The translations under genes and the position numbers were made by a program. Of a DNA stretch of 64,000 nucleotides, positions 52,273-62,147 are shown piece after piece; the stretch's first letter is position 1; each line of letters begins with the position of its first letter. The stretch lies in contig JAHDIH010000005.1 of NCBI GenBank assembly GCA_020630875.1, forward strand, positions 391,933-455,932, written 5' to 3'. Under the pieces are notes generated by a model. It worked only from the letters and a program-made list of their open reading frames with translations. It searched no databases and had not been told where the DNA came from. The DNA comes from Deltaproteobacteria bacterium. Its GTDB lineage: Bacteria; Myxococcota_A; Polyangia; Haliangiales; Haliangiaceae.

Positions 52273-53816
52273 GTAAAGTGATAGGAATTGATTTGGGGAC
52301 GTCTAACTCTGTCGTGTCGGTGTTGGACGGAAAAGAACCAATGGTGATTCACAACCAGGAAGGTGGACGAACCACGCCATCGATGGTTTCTTGGACCGCG
52401 GAGGGGGATGTGGTGGTTGGGGCATCGTCCAAGCGGCAGATGGTTACCAACCCCAAACGTACCATCTTCGGTGCTAAACGTTTGATCGGCCGTCAATTCA
52501 AAGATGACGAAGTCCAGGAGATGATGAAGCACTTACCTTACGACGTGGTTCAGCACACTAACGGCGACGCGTGGATTCAAGTTGGTGACAGCAGCCATGC
52601 TCCCCCAGAGATTTCGTCTTTCATTCTCGCTAAGATGCGCGCAGTTGCAGAGGACTATTTAGGGGAGTCCGTTTCCGAAGCCGTCATCACGGTTCCTGCC
52701 TATTTTGACGACGTCCAACGGCAGGCCACTAAGGACGCGGGAATGATTGCCGGGCTTGAAGTTCGTGCCATCATCAACGAACCGACGGCGGCGGCACTTG
52801 CTTATGGGCTTCAAACGGGCAAAGACCAAAGGATTGTTGTTTTTGACTTAGGTGGCGGTACTTTCGACGTATCCATTCTCACCATTGAGGATGGCGTTTT
52901 CGAAGTTTTGGCTACCAACGGTGACACCGGTCTAGGTGGGGATGATTTTGACCGAGCATTGATTGATTTGATCTGCGATGAGTTCAAGGAAGCTCACGAT
53001 GTGGATATGCGCGAAGATTCTGTCGCCCTTCAGCGACTAAAAGAGTCTGTGGAGCGTGCGAAAGTGGAGCTTTCTACCGCCATGTCGACCCACATCAACT
53101 TGCCTTTCATTGCTGCCAACGCTGCAGGTCCTGTTCATCTAGAGCGAGAACTATCAAGGGGCGAGTTTGAGTCGGCCGCCAAAGGTCTTCTGGCACGTCT
53201 GGAGGGGCCCTGTGCTGAAGCGTTAAGTGACGCTAGGTGCGAGCCCGCCGATATTGATCAGGTGCTGTTGGTGGGAGGCATGACCCGAATGCCCGCAGTG
53301 CAAAGTCGGGTGGTTGAAATTTTTGGCAAAGAACCCTCCAAGGGGGTGAACCCTGACGAAATAGTGGCCATGGGAGCTGCGGCGCACAGCGGCGTCATGG
53401 GAGGGGAGTTGCAAGAGGTGGTGCTGCTGGACGTAACGCCACATCCTCTTGGAGTTAAAACTTCTGGCAATCGAATGAGCGTCGTGATTCCTGGTAATAC
53501 GACGATCCCAACAAGGGAGTCTAAAACCTACGCTACAACAGAAGACAGTCAGACTTTTGTTACCATTGAGGTATATCAGGGCCCAGGCGAGAATGTGAAA
53601 GACAATAGGCGTTTGGGTCGGTTCGTGCTTAGCGGATTGCCAGAGGATAAGGCTGGTAAGGTTAGAGTTACCGTATCGTTTTCTATCGATGCAGATGGAA
53701 TCCTTCAAGTTACCGCAGTAGATCAAGCCACCGGCAACGAAGCTAAGGTGACTATTGAAGCGGCGAGTGGACTGTCAGCCGGGGAAATAGAGAGTATTCG
53801 AGACCGACATGCATAG
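52269..53816 (+). CDS. DnaK/Hsp70-like chaperone without the helical lid
   Basis: A 515-residue Hsp70. The ATPase domain is complete (GIDLGTSNSVVSV, VITVPAYFDDVQRQATKDAG, INEPTAAALAYG, VFDLGGGTFDVS, LVGGMTRMP). The linker VVLLDVTPHPLGV (384-396) and the beta substrate-binding domain (to about 495) are present, but the protein ends after GLSAGEIESIRDRHA, just where the alpha lid of the 638-residue E. coli DnaK begins. It could hold but not enclose clients. It is coupled to the HPD-less J-like gene upstream and overlaps a lipoprotein gene by eight bases. A separate housekeeping dnaK presumably exists elsewhere. Confidence 0.88.
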   Translation: MSKVIGIDLGTSNSVVSVLDGKEPMVIHNQEGGRTTPSMVSWTAEGDVVVGASSKRQMVTNPKRTIFGAKRLIGRQFKDDEVQEMMKHLPYDVVQHTNGDAWIQVGDSSHAPPEISSFILAKMRAVAEDYLGESVSEAVITVPAYFDDVQRQATKDAGMIAGLEVRAIINEPTAAALAYGLQTGKDQRIVVFDLGGGTFDVSILTIEDGVFEVLATNGDTGLGGDDFDRALIDLICDEFKEAHDVDMREDSVALQRLKESVERAKVELSTAMSTHINLPFIAANAAGPVHLERELSRGEFESAAKGLLARLEGPCAEALSDARCEPADIDQVLLVGGMTRMPAVQSRVVEIFGKEPSKGVNPDEIVAMGAAAHSGVMGGELQEVVLLDVTPHPLGVKTSGNRMSVVIPGNTTIPTRESKTYATTEDSQTFVTIEVYQGPGENVKDNRRLGRFVLSGLPEDKAGKVRVTVSFSIDADGILQVTAVDQATGNEAKVTIEAASGLSAGEIESIRDRHA

Positions 53817-54528
53817 CGCTAGAATTTTGCTATGCGGCATTATTCTCATCGGATGCGCAAGCGACAAGCCTGCTCCCCAAAAACAAAAAATACGGCCTCA
53901 TGCGATAAGCCGAAACGATCCCACTCCGCCTTCTTCAAGAGTAAACTCGTCTCCACGCGATGAAGAGTTGGGGCCAGGGCTGTGTCGTCGCTTAATGTCT
54001 CTGGAGGTTGGTGACGACGTTTCTTTGCATCCTCTTGAGCGCGACGATGAAACAGGGCTGTGCTTTGTAATCCAGCGAAGTGCACAAAGCTCATGTGTTG
54101 ACTCCTGTGGACGCACTGAAAACAACGACGTAATTGAAAACAAATACACCACACCAATACTAATGCGAATCCTCTATAAAAACTCAGGGGCTTGGTCTGC
54201 AGGCGATGCGATCAGTTCTTATGAATTGGTGGAACGTCAGGTCAATGGCAAGATTGAAAAGTCGTACGTTGACGTTCGGACGCTGAACGTCGGTGGAAAC
54301 GTTGGAGTCTTCGTAGTGAAGACCAAGGGCATCTCTAAAGTTAAGAAGACGATCTACAGCGTGACCTCTGTAGGGGTTGAGTCTGTAATGACTGCAACTG
54401 AAGATGTGCGACTGCACGTGCAAAGTGGAGACAAACCGCACAACATCAGGGTGCAATTCAGAGAAAGCGAAACCATTTTGCGATGGAACGGAGGTGCCTA
54501 TGCTGACACCTCCGATGGAAATGACTAG
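53809..54528 (+). CDS. Lipoprotein, unknown function
   Basis: A 239-residue protein with a lipoprotein signal (MHSARILLCGIILIGC, Cys16) and a Pro-rich basic linker. The rest appears mostly beta, with Cys at CFVIQ and SSCVDSCGR that could form disulfides. No family is recognised. The start overlaps the DnaK-like stop by eight bases, so it belongs to the same transcription unit and might be a client or partner; this is inference. It converges with the Mpo1-like gene with a four-base overlap of the ends. Confidence 0.7.
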   Translation: MHSARILLCGIILIGCASDKPAPQKQKIRPHAISRNDPTPPSSRVNSSPRDEELGPGLCRRLMSLEVGDDVSLHPLERDDETGLCFVIQRSAQSSCVDSCGRTENNDVIENKYTTPILMRILYKNSGAWSAGDAISSYELVERQVNGKIEKSYVDVRTLNVGGNVGVFVVKTKGISKVKKTIYSVTSVGVESVMTATEDVRLHVQSGDKPHNIRVQFRESETILRWNGGAYADTSDGND

Positions 54529-54902
54529 TGAACTGTGACTGCTTCTGGCTCTTCCCAGGAAACGGTGCCGTTGTCGATCATTGCTTGTACTTTATCAAGC
54601 TCGCCCTGCATTTGGCCAAAAAGTATTTTCTTGTACATTACAAAGTCAGCCATTAGCGACCACAGCGGATAAGTAAAAGTCGCTGGACGGTTTTTCTCGA
54701 AAAGCATATGTCCAGCCCAAGCGAAACCATAGCCGACTAAAGGACCGGCTAGCAGAATCGGTGGCATCACTGGAGCTAATAGTAGTACGCCAATCACGCC
54801 GGTGGTTCCGACAAAGTGCAAACGTCGGCACGTTGGGTCCATGTGCTGTGAAACGTAGTAAGGCCAGAATTCATCAAACGACTTTATAGTTTTAACTGCC
54901 AT
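54525..54902 (-). CDS. Mpo1/DUF962-family membrane protein
   Basis: A 125-residue membrane protein with the DUF962 hallmarks F-x-E-F-W-P-Y-Y-x-x-x-H near residue 10-20, RRLHFVGT, two hydrophobic helices (GVIGVLLLAPVMPPILLAGPL, then YGFAWAGHMLFEKNRPATFTYPLWSLMADF). The yeast member Mpo1 is an iron-dependent dioxygenase for 2-hydroxy fatty acids; the His positions of that chemistry (H20, H29, H65) appear present here. Bacterial roles are little known. Confidence 0.85.
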   Translation of the reverse strand: MAVKTIKSFDEFWPYYVSQHMDPTCRRLHFVGTTGVIGVLLLAPVMPPILLAGPLVGYGFAWAGHMLFEKNRPATFTYPLWSLMADFVMYKKILFGQMQGELDKVQAMIDNGTVSWEEPEAVTVH

Positions 54903-54979
54903 AGCCAGACCATATCAGAAATCGTTGACGATTGGCACTGAAGGTTGACACCACGCATTTGCTGCTTAGCTTGTATCCC

Positions 54980-57556
54980 ATGAATGCAGATAAGTTCACT
55001 ACTCGCTCAAAGCAGGCATTTGCCGCCGCTGAAGCTCTTGCGAGGGAAATTGGTCACCAGCAGGTGGTACCTGCGCACATCGGCTGCGCCCTCGTAAAAC
55101 AGGAGGATACGGCTGTTTCGGCTGTTATGAGCCATTTGTCGGTTTCGCCGGCCGATGCTTATTCGTCGCTAAAGTCCCTGCTGGCGGAACTTCCGAAGGT
55201 ACGTGGCGGAGACGTCTATGCGGCTCCTGAAACCAACCGCTTGCTCGAGAAAGCCTCGGCGGTGCAGAGCAAGATGGGGGACCACTTCATCTCGACCGAA
55301 CACCTGCTAATCGCGTTAGCAGAAGGAAGCAGTAAAACAAGCAAAGCCCTGAAGTCTCTTGGATTAAATAAGACTGCTATTGAAGCCGCATTGGTCGGCA
55401 TCCGCGGCGATCGAAAGGTGACAAGTCTCGATCCTGAATCCACCTACGACGCACTTGGGAAATACGCACAAGACTTGACTCAATTGGCAGCAGAGGGCGG
55501 CCTTGATCCGGTCATTGGTAGAGACGAAGAAATCCGAAGAACGTTGCAAGTACTGTCGCGCAGGACCAAGAACAACCCCGTGCTCATTGGCGAACCAGGA
55601 GTGGGGAAAACGGCGATTGCGGAAGGAATTGCTGCAAGAATATCGGTGGGCGACGTACCCGACAGCTTGAAAAAGAAGCGGGTCATGGCGCTCGATTTAG
55701 GTGCCTTGATTGCAGGTGCTAAGTATCGAGGAGAATTCGAAGATCGGCTTAAAGCCGTGCTGGCAGAGATCGAGCAAGCTGACGGCAAAATCATATTGTT
55801 TATTGATGAGCTTCACACGTTGGTTGGTGCAGGCGCCGCAGAGGGGGCTCAGGACGCTGCGAACATGCTGAAGCCAGCGTTAGCGAGAGGCAGGCTTCGT
55901 TGCATCGGCGCCACGACTCTTGATGAATACAGAAAGTACATCGAAAAAGACAAAGCTTTAGAAAGACGCTTTCAACCTGTAACCATTGGCGAGCCAACGC
56001 TCGAGGATGCGTTGGCAATTCTCAGGGGAGTGAAAGAAAGATACGAACTGCACCATGGAATTCGTATCTCCGACGCCGCGATTACTGCCGCGGTGTCACT
56101 GTCGGATCGGTACATTACGTCGCGCTTTCTGCCTGACAAAGCGATCGACTTAATGGACGAAGCAGCAAGTCGTTTGAAAATGGAAATCGAAAGTGTTCCA
56201 GCCGCAATTGATGACTTAGAGCGAGAACTTACGCGCATGAGAATTGAGGCCAACGCCTTGAAAATGGAAGGAGACCAAAACGTCCGTCTTGACGAACTGC
56301 AACGGCTCATCGCTGACAAAGAGCAAGTGGCGCTTGCCGAGCGAGGGAAATGGCAGGCCCAGCGCGATCTCGTGGTGGGCTTGAAGAAGATTAACGAACA
56401 TGTAGAGCAATTAAAGATTGAGGCAGACAGAGCACAGCGTGCCGGAAACCTGGAGCGTGCCGCTGAGATTCTTTACGGCGAAATAGTTGCGAATCGAAAA
56501 ACTGCCGCGGAACTGCAAGAGCAACTTGAGTCAAAACAAGAGAGCGGGACGTTTCTTCAGGATGTCGTCACCGACGAAGATATCGCTGTCGTAGTGGCTC
56601 GTTGGACCGGGATCCCTGTGTCAAAAATGCTAACTGGCGAAGGGGAAAAACTTCTGGCGCTCGAAAAGTCGATTGGCTCAAGAGTTGTCGGCCAAGATCA
56701 TGCAGTAGCTAAGGTTGCTCGTGCCGTTCGTTTGTCCCGGGCGGGGCTGCAAGATCCCAACCGTCCCATCGGAAGCTTCCTATTTCTCGGTCCCACGGGC
56801 GTCGGCAAAACCGAATTGGCAAAAGCCTTAACAGAAACGCTGTTCGATGATGTGAGAAACATGGTGCGTATCGACATGAGCGAATATATGGAAAAGCATA
56901 GCGTCGCTCGTCTTATTGGCGCACCTCCTGGGTACATAGGTCATGATGCTGGCGGACAACTTACCGAGCAAGTACGTCGCAAACCATATTGCGTGGTCTT
57001 GTTCGATGAAATAGAAAAAGCGCACCGCGACGTCACCAATATCCTATTGCAAGTAATGGAAGACGGTCGGCTAACGGATGGCCAAGGTAGAGTAGTAGAT
57101 TTTCGCAACGTCGTCCTCATTATGACCTCGAACGTTGGGGCGGAAAAGATATTAAATGGCGACGACAGCGAAGCATCGATTCAAGCTGACATCGCGGCTC
57201 GTTTCCGGCCAGAGTTCGTGAATCGAATTGACGCGGTGATGAGATTTAATCGTCTTGAGCCTGCGGTCTTATCGAAAATTGTATCCATTCAACTGGAGAG
57301 CACGCGCGAGAGGTTGCAACAGGCAGGAATCGAATTGTTTATAGACCCTAGTGTTGCCGAGTATCTGGCGAGAGATGCCTACGACCCCAAGTACGGGGCG
57401 CGGCCTCTGCGGCGAAAAATTGCTGACAGTATCTTAGAGCCGGCATCTGAGTTAATCTTAGCTCAGGAGGTCGCTGGCGCGCTCTACGTGTCCGTGGAAG
57501 GTGATGGCATCGCAGTAAGTCCTACTCCCGGTAGAGGGGGGGACTTACCCAATTGA
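54980..57556 (+). CDS. clpB: Disaggregase ClpB
   Basis: An 858-residue Hsp100 ATPase. It has a Clp N-domain (4-140), first AAA domain (Walker A GEPGVGKT 204-211), a middle coiled-coil domain (about 400-520), and a second AAA domain (GPTGVGKTE near 605) ending with [14 protein letters not shown] and the C-terminal domain. With DnaK it pulls proteins from aggregates. The ATG at 54980 matches the family start [14 protein letters not shown]; a TTG upstream would add 16 residues. The middle domain sets ClpB apart from ClpA/C. It lies near the DnaK-like gene, though separated by the oppositely oriented Mpo1-like gene. Confidence 0.96.
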   Translation: MNADKFTTRSKQAFAAAEALAREIGHQQVVPAHIGCALVKQEDTAVSAVMSHLSVSPADAYSSLKSLLAELPKVRGGDVYAAPETNRLLEKASAVQSKMGDHFISTEHLLIALAEGSSKTSKALKSLGLNKTAIEAALVGIRGDRKVTSLDPESTYDALGKYAQDLTQLAAEGGLDPVIGRDEEIRRTLQVLSRRTKNNPVLIGEPGVGKTAIAEGIAARISVGDVPDSLKKKRVMALDLGALIAGAKYRGEFEDRLKAVLAEIEQADGKIILFIDELHTLVGAGAAEGAQDAANMLKPALARGRLRCIGATTLDEYRKYIEKDKALERRFQPVTIGEPTLEDALAILRGVKERYELHHGIRISDAAITAAVSLSDRYITSRFLPDKAIDLMDEAASRLKMEIESVPAAIDDLERELTRMRIEANALKMEGDQNVRLDELQRLIADKEQVALAERGKWQAQRDLVVGLKKINEHVEQLKIEADRAQRAGNLERAAEILYGEIVANRKTAAELQEQLESKQESGTFLQDVVTDEDIAVVVARWTGIPVSKMLTGEGEKLLALEKSIGSRVVGQDHAVAKVARAVRLSRAGLQDPNRPIGSFLFLGPTGVGKTELAKALTETLFDDVRNMVRIDMSEYMEKHSVARLIGAPPGYIGHDAGGQLTEQVRRKPYCVVLFDEIEKAHRDVTNILLQVMEDGRLTDGQGRVVDFRNVVLIMTSNVGAEKILNGDDSEASIQADIAARFRPEFVNRIDAVMRFNRLEPAVLSKIVSIQLESTRERLQQAGIELFIDPSVAEYLARDAYDPKYGARPLRRKIADSILEPASELILAQEVAGALYVSVEGDGIAVSPTPGRGGDLPN

Positions 57557-57587
57557 CCGCATCTGAGGGATGTCGTATCACGTCCCT

Positions 57588-59501
57588 ATGCGCATCTGCT
57601 TGACAGTACTTTGGTTTCTATCCTGTTCACAATCTAATAAGACTTTGAAATCTAGCGTGGAGCCGATTTGTCTGCCCGAAAACGTCTACAAAAGCGACTT
57701 AGCGGCATTTGAAGATGCGACGTCGGCGGTGGGGCTTGATGGCGTGCAAGGAGTACGACTGTCCACTGCCGATGTGAACGGGGACGGTTGGCCAGATCTG
57801 CTCGTTCGCCGTGGTGGCGTTCGCGTAGACGACTTCTCTGAGGGAGGAACTCGTCATACATGGCTGCTTATCAATCGCTCCGGGGAATTTGAAGACGTTA
57901 CCGAAGCTTCGGGAATTACGAAGCTTCGTGGGGCAGATGGCTTAGGTCGGTCATTGGAGACCGTGGCTTTCGCAGACGTCGACAACGATGGAGACTTAGA
58001 TCTTTTTGCGGGGACAAATAATACGGCAGACAATTCACCGGCGGGGCAGCGGAGCGAACTACTCTTGAACGATGGTAGCGGGGTGTTTACGCTTACCGAA
58101 AACAATACGGTGTCGGTCACCGACCACGAAAACATTGCCGGTGCTACTTTTGTCGATGTGAACCTCGATGGCAATATCGACCTGTGGTTGGGGCATGGTG
58201 ACTACACCAATCCAACGACTGGCGCTTTTGTGATACCGCAAGATCGACTGCTTATTGGTGATGGTAATGGCGGTTTTGTTGATGCCACCGAAGACTTGGG
58301 ACTGACCACCTCTGAGTGGCTCGACGCCGATAAAATTGATAATGCAGAAACCCACAGTCGGTCTTGGGCGACGTTGGCTTGCGACGTAAATGGGGACGGT
58401 AGCGCAGAGCTCATGAGCGCCAACTACGGTCGTTCTCCAAATCATTTGTGGCAAAACGATGGAACGGGAGCGTTTTCCAATCGGTCAGTCGCCTCAGGTT
58501 ACGCTTTCGACACCGACCAGAGCTGGCAAGATAACGAATTCGCGAAGTGTTACTGCCGGAGTAATCGAGATGCTGAGGGATGCGCCGATGTCGCCAACCC
58601 CCGGGTCAGTAGTTGTCCCGATGGAGCGTGGTTGCATTCACGTGACCGACGTCCTAACCGCTTAGGCGGCAACAGTGGAACCACCGTTTGCGCAGACATT
58701 AATAACGATGGTGCGATGGACCTCTACACAAGCGAGATTCGGCACTGGTGGGCCGGTGCCGGCTCTGACGGGTCCGAAATTCTAATTAACAACGGAGCTG
58801 ATGGTGCGGTCAGCTTTGTGAGGTATCCAGACGCAACATCAGGACTTCAGTTGGACCACGGTTCCGTAAGCTGGGACGAAGGGCACATGACGGCCGCCGT
58901 ATTTGACTTTGACAACGATGGTTGGATGGACATCTACACTGGCGGAAGCGACTACGATGGAAACCGAGGTTGGTTGCATAGGCAGGCTTCCAACGGTCGT
59001 TTCGTATTGATTCCTCACGAGGTTGGCATTGACCACGTTCGCTCACACGGAATCGCTGTGGCAGACTTCGACAGAGATGGAGATGTGGACGTGATCGTTG
59101 GAAACTCTCGTTCCCGTTGCGGCTCTACAGATGCGCTTCCATGCAACGAAACGACGCAAATTAAAATGTTTAGAAACGTAGTTGGCAATCGAAACAACTG
59201 GTTGCAAATCAAGTTGCGTGGCGACAATGTCAACCGCGCGGCCATTGGTGCGCAGGTGTCTGTGGCTCTAGACGACGGCAGTGTGCAAACGCAAGAGGTT
59301 GGTGGCGGTCATGGTCACTACGGTATTCAACACGATATGGTATTGAACTTCGGGTTAGCGGGAGCCTGCCGCGCCACCGTCACCGTTCGTTGGCCCGACG
59401 GAAAAAATACCGAAACGGTTTACGACCTTGTTTCTGGTTATCGATATACGTTGGACTCAAAACTGGGAATTACTGCAGAAGTTCCCGCGGAACGCAAATG
59501 A
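57588..59501 (+). CDS. FG-GAP/VCBS and ASPIC/UnbV-domain lipoprotein
   Basis: A 637-residue surface protein starting at ATG 57588, which gives a lipoprotein-like signal (MRICLTVLWFLSC, Cys13); an ATG at 57570 would add six residues. It carries about seven FG-GAP/VCBS calcium-binding repeats of the form A-D-V-N-G-D-G-W-P-D-L-L, and ends with the ASPIC/UnbV domain (NRAAIGAQVSVAL, QTQEVGGGHGHYGIQHDMVLNFGL, VRWPDGKNTETV). Such proteins form beta-propellers at the cell surface; ligands are unknown. A Cys-rich insert lies near residues 320-345. It overlaps surE by four bases. Confidence 0.85.
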   Translation: MRICLTVLWFLSCSQSNKTLKSSVEPICLPENVYKSDLAAFEDATSAVGLDGVQGVRLSTADVNGDGWPDLLVRRGGVRVDDFSEGGTRHTWLLINRSGEFEDVTEASGITKLRGADGLGRSLETVAFADVDNDGDLDLFAGTNNTADNSPAGQRSELLLNDGSGVFTLTENNTVSVTDHENIAGATFVDVNLDGNIDLWLGHGDYTNPTTGAFVIPQDRLLIGDGNGGFVDATEDLGLTTSEWLDADKIDNAETHSRSWATLACDVNGDGSAELMSANYGRSPNHLWQNDGTGAFSNRSVASGYAFDTDQSWQDNEFAKCYCRSNRDAEGCADVANPRVSSCPDGAWLHSRDRRPNRLGGNSGTTVCADINNDGAMDLYTSEIRHWWAGAGSDGSEILINNGADGAVSFVRYPDATSGLQLDHGSVSWDEGHMTAAVFDFDNDGWMDIYTGGSDYDGNRGWLHRQASNGRFVLIPHEVGIDHVRSHGIAVADFDRDGDVDVIVGNSRSRCGSTDALPCNETTQIKMFRNVVGNRNNWLQIKLRGDNVNRAAIGAQVSVALDDGSVQTQEVGGGHGHYGIQHDMVLNFGLAGACRATVTVRWPDGKNTETVYDLVSGYRYTLDSKLGITAEVPAERK

Positions 59502-60205
59502 GAATTTTAGTCGTTAACGACGATGGGGCTGATGCGCCCAATCTCCGGCCGTTCGCAGCCGCACTCACTAAAGACGGGCATGATGTGACGGTGGTAGTAC
59601 CTGAGCGTCCGCAGTCCGCAATGTCTCATGCTATCACGCTCCATAAGCCATTGCGGGTGACGATGATTGATGGAGTCCATGCCGTTTCAGGGACGCCGGT
59701 CGACAGTACGTACATGGGGTTGTTTGCTGTGATGAAGGAGTCGCCCCACTTGATCATCTCAGGCATTAACAAGGGGTATAACTTGGGTAGAGACGTATAT
59801 TACTCGGGGACCGTTGCGGCGGCAATGGAGGGAGCGCTTAGGGGGATACGGTCTATTGCGTTGTCGGCAGACCGACGTTGCGATCCCACCGGCCTCGCGG
59901 TCCCAGCAATGCACGCCGTTCGTTTCGCTCTTTCCAAAGACAATTGGCGAATGCTCAACTTTAATATTCCGTCTGTAGATGCGAGCGAGATTAGGGTTTG
60001 CGGGTTAGGTCGTCGCGACTACCAGGACAGAGTGGTGGAGTGTCGCGATCCTCGCGGAGGAAAGTACTATTGGCTTGGTGGCGATTTGCCAGAGGTTGTT
60101 GCCGGTGACGATACTGACGTCTCAGTGGTAGCGGAAAACAAAATCTCAGTTACTCCGCTGTCCATGTCATGGGAAGATCAAGATGTAACTCGGGGGCTTC
60201 AGTGA
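59498..60205 (+). CDS. surE: 5'/3'-nucleotidase SurE
   Basis: A 235-residue survival protein that removes phosphate from nucleoside monophosphates. The metal site is Asp8/Asp9 in MRILVVNDDG, with PERPQSAMSHAIT, GTPVDST, SGINKGYNLGRDVYYSGTVAAAMEG as further landmarks. The ATG overlaps the upstream stop as ATGA; longer in-frame starts inside the UnbV gene are not needed. Its own end overlaps apt as GTGA. Confidence 0.95.
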   Translation: MRILVVNDDGADAPNLRPFAAALTKDGHDVTVVVPERPQSAMSHAITLHKPLRVTMIDGVHAVSGTPVDSTYMGLFAVMKESPHLIISGINKGYNLGRDVYYSGTVAAAMEGALRGIRSIALSADRRCDPTGLAVPAMHAVRFALSKDNWRMLNFNIPSVDASEIRVCGLGRRDYQDRVVECRDPRGGKYYWLGGDLPEVVAGDDTDVSVVAENKISVTPLSMSWEDQDVTRGLQ

Positions 60206-60723
60206 ACCTGGCCGAGTTAATCGATACGGTACCTGACTTTCCTAAGAAAGGGATTAACTTCAGAGATATCACTCCGCTTGTGGCATCTCCAGTGGCCCTG
60301 CAATTCATTGCTGACAAGCTGGGCGAATCAGCACTAGCTGCAAAGGCGGAGGTTATTGTTGCAATCGAGGCACGTGGATTTCTGTTTGCGGGACCGCTTT
60401 CTGTGACTAAGAATCTTCCGTGCTATCTCGCTAGGAAGCCAGGCAAGTTGCCCAAGCCGACTGTTTCTGAGTCGTATGGGTTGGAATATGGTGCGGCTGA
60501 GCTCCATATTCACCGGGATACACCTTTGTCCGGTAAAAACGTCTTTGTCGTGGATGACGTACTTGCTACAGGCGGTACGGCGCTAGCGGCGGCGGCACTC
60601 GTCGAACAACTGGGTGGGATCGTTTGTGGTTACGGGTTTGTGATTGAGCTGTCTGGGCTTCCTGGCCGCCAGAAACTGCAGGGGCAGGCGACAGTGCGTT
60701 CTTTAGTAAAGTTGGACGCTTAG
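60202..60723 (+). CDS. apt: Adenine phosphoribosyltransferase
   Basis: A 173-residue purine salvage enzyme making AMP from adenine and PRPP. The PRPP loop is VFVVDDVLATGGTAL, and the N-terminus VPDFPKKGINFRDITPL and the EARGFLFAGPL block are typical. The GTG at 60202 overlaps the surE stop (GTGA) and yields the normal family start MNLAELIDTVPDFP. SurE and Apt together connect nucleotide breakdown to base salvage. Confidence 0.95.
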   Translation: MNLAELIDTVPDFPKKGINFRDITPLVASPVALQFIADKLGESALAAKAEVIVAIEARGFLFAGPLSVTKNLPCYLARKPGKLPKPTVSESYGLEYGAAELHIHRDTPLSGKNVFVVDDVLATGGTALAAAALVEQLGGIVCGYGFVIELSGLPGRQKLQGQATVRSLVKLDA

Positions 60724-60789
60724 GACGATTTTTTATTTCCGACCATTGGCATTGTCGTCGGAAATTCACTGCTGCTACTATTGGCACCC

Positions 60790-61218
60790 ATGCGCTACTT
60801 AATACTCCTGCTGGCACTTGCGTGTTCAGGCAACAAGAACACCGTCGATGAGCCCAGCTCGAAAGCGTCTTTGCTTGACGGAGCAGAGACTGCAGAAAAA
60901 TCTGGCACCAACCCAAAGCTTGATGCCGCTTGCGACAAATCAATGCGTAAACTATCTGAATGCTTCGTTGCTGACTCCCGAAAACATCTAGGGAAAGACG
61001 AGTACCAAGGCTTTAATCTAAAAGACGTTGGCCAAGCGCATTTTAGGCAATTTAAGGATAAGTGCGTCGCTACTAAGATGAATAAAAGACAGGTAGAAAT
61101 CTACCTCGCATGTTCGCCCACGCTATCCTGTCCGGAGTATACGGCGTGCCTTCAGCGGGCGGAGAAAGGCCGTACGGACACCGCCAAAGACGTAAAACGG
61201 GATCAAGAAGGACTCTGA
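60790..61218 (+). CDS. Small Cys-rich lipoprotein, unknown function
   Basis: A 142-residue lipoprotein from ATG 60790 (MRYLILLLALAC, Cys12). After an acidic linker it has six Cys (DAACDKSM, LSECF, KDKCVA, YLACSPTLSCPEYTAC), consistent with a small disulfide-bonded helical domain. No family is recognised. Its end overlaps the convergent PqqC-like gene by 16 bases. Confidence 0.72.
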   Translation: MRYLILLLALACSGNKNTVDEPSSKASLLDGAETAEKSGTNPKLDAACDKSMRKLSECFVADSRKHLGKDEYQGFNLKDVGQAHFRQFKDKCVATKMNKRQVEIYLACSPTLSCPEYTACLQRAEKGRTDTAKDVKRDQEGL

Positions 61219-61934
61219 AGAGTCAGACCACACTTCTCGGCCACCTCGTCCCGGTACGTAAGCCAATGAGCTAGTACGTCTTCTACGGCCTGCAGCACCG
61301 ACGCTCTAGCGTTTGGGGGCACAAAGTCTGTCATTACCTTCCAAGCCGCCGTTCGGTGGTCTCCTTCGACGCCTCCATGCGCTTTGGTTAGTTCAAGATC
61401 TTCTATGGGAAGGCCGTAGTTTACAACAAGTGGGTGTTTTTCTAGGGGGCGAGAGGGGCGCTTTGGGGCGTTGGGATCAAGCTCGCCGCGTTCGAACTTT
61501 GTGCCTTCTAAAAAAATGGTGGTTACCGCTGCAGCTTGTTCCCAACTTCCATTAATAGTGTAGGTATCAAGTGCATCACGGAATTCCTGCGCTTTAGGAT
61601 ATAGCGTGATGGTCTCAAACCGTGACATGTCCATTTGCAGACCTCTTGGATAGCGCAAAAAGAGCTCTGGGTGCGGCTTCCCGGCTTCCAACCCTCCGGT
61701 TTCTTCTTCGTAGAGGTTCTCCGCCAGCTCTTGCCTAGCCAGAGGAAACGGACATTTCACGTACGACCAACCAATCATTACAGGAAAGTCTCTGACGTAG
61801 GTTTCATATTCTTGTTCAAAGTGATGATGAAGGTTTTCCAATTTCACTGTGCCATCTGTGAAGCTGGGCCAAGCCCAGTGATCCTTGCGCTCCATAAGTT
61901 GCAGTAGTGACTCAACAAACGCTTCCTTCTTCAT
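61203..61934 (-). CDS. PqqC/TenA-like haem-oxygenase-fold protein
   Basis: A 243-residue helical protein resembling the iron-containing redox and PqqC-like branch of the haem-oxygenase fold: LHHHFEQEYETYVRDFP near 35-51, AENLYEEETGGLEAGKPHPELFLRY near 71-94, and a late HRTAAWKVMTDF. Related proteins catalyse oxidative chemistry with iron or act in cofactor or metabolite processing. No PQQ synthesis genes lie nearby, although a PQQ-type dehydrogenase is encoded 38 kb away. The substrate is unknown. Confidence 0.78.
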   Translation of the reverse strand: MKKEAFVESLLQLMERKDHWAWPSFTDGTVKLENLHHHFEQEYETYVRDFPVMIGWSYVKCPFPLARQELAENLYEEETGGLEAGKPHPELFLRYPRGLQMDMSRFETITLYPKAQEFRDALDTYTINGSWEQAAAVTTIFLEGTKFERGELDPNAPKRPSRPLEKHPLVVNYGLPIEDLELTKAHGGVEGDHRTAAWKVMTDFVPPNARASVLQAVEDVLAHWLTYRDEVAEKCGLTLQSPS

Positions 61935-62010
61935 TTCTCAATCGTAGCAATTTAAGCCTTCGAGTCGAAATAAATGGCATCATTGAACTAAAATGGTGCA
62001 ACCGTGAGAC

Positions 62011-62038
62011 TTGTCATTGGATAGGGTTTTAGTAGGAT
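62011..62038 (+). promoter_or_regulatory. Promoter for tRNA-Arg
   Basis: TTGTCA (62011-62016), a 16-base spacer and TAGGAT (62033-62038) end 12 bases before the tRNA. The -35 matches 5 of 6 and the -10 matches 4 of 6 consensus positions. Confidence 0.6.
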
Positions 62039-62050
62039 TGACGTATCCAA

Positions 62051-62127
62051 GGTTCCATAGCTCAGTTGGATAGAGCACCGGATTCCTAATCCGGGGGCCG
62101 CAGGTTCGATTCCTGCTGGGACCACCA
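62051..62127 (+). tRNA. tRNA-Arg (CCT)
   Basis: A 77-base cloverleaf with encoded CCA. The acceptor stem GGTTCCA pairs with TGGGACC, the anticodon CCT is at 62085-62087 within a CCGGA/TCCGG stem, and the T-arm GGTTCGATTCC is standard. It reads the rare codon AGG. There is no terminator after it; the following lipoprotein gene starts 20 bases later and may be cotranscribed. Confidence 0.95.
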
Positions 62128-62147
62128 GTAGAAACGGAGAAAATTCT

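Noticed and set aside
54932..54979. Heat-shock (sigma-32) promoter upstream of clpB
   Set aside because: A TTGACA is present, but the only CCCAT-like -10 overlaps the start codon, so the match is not usable.
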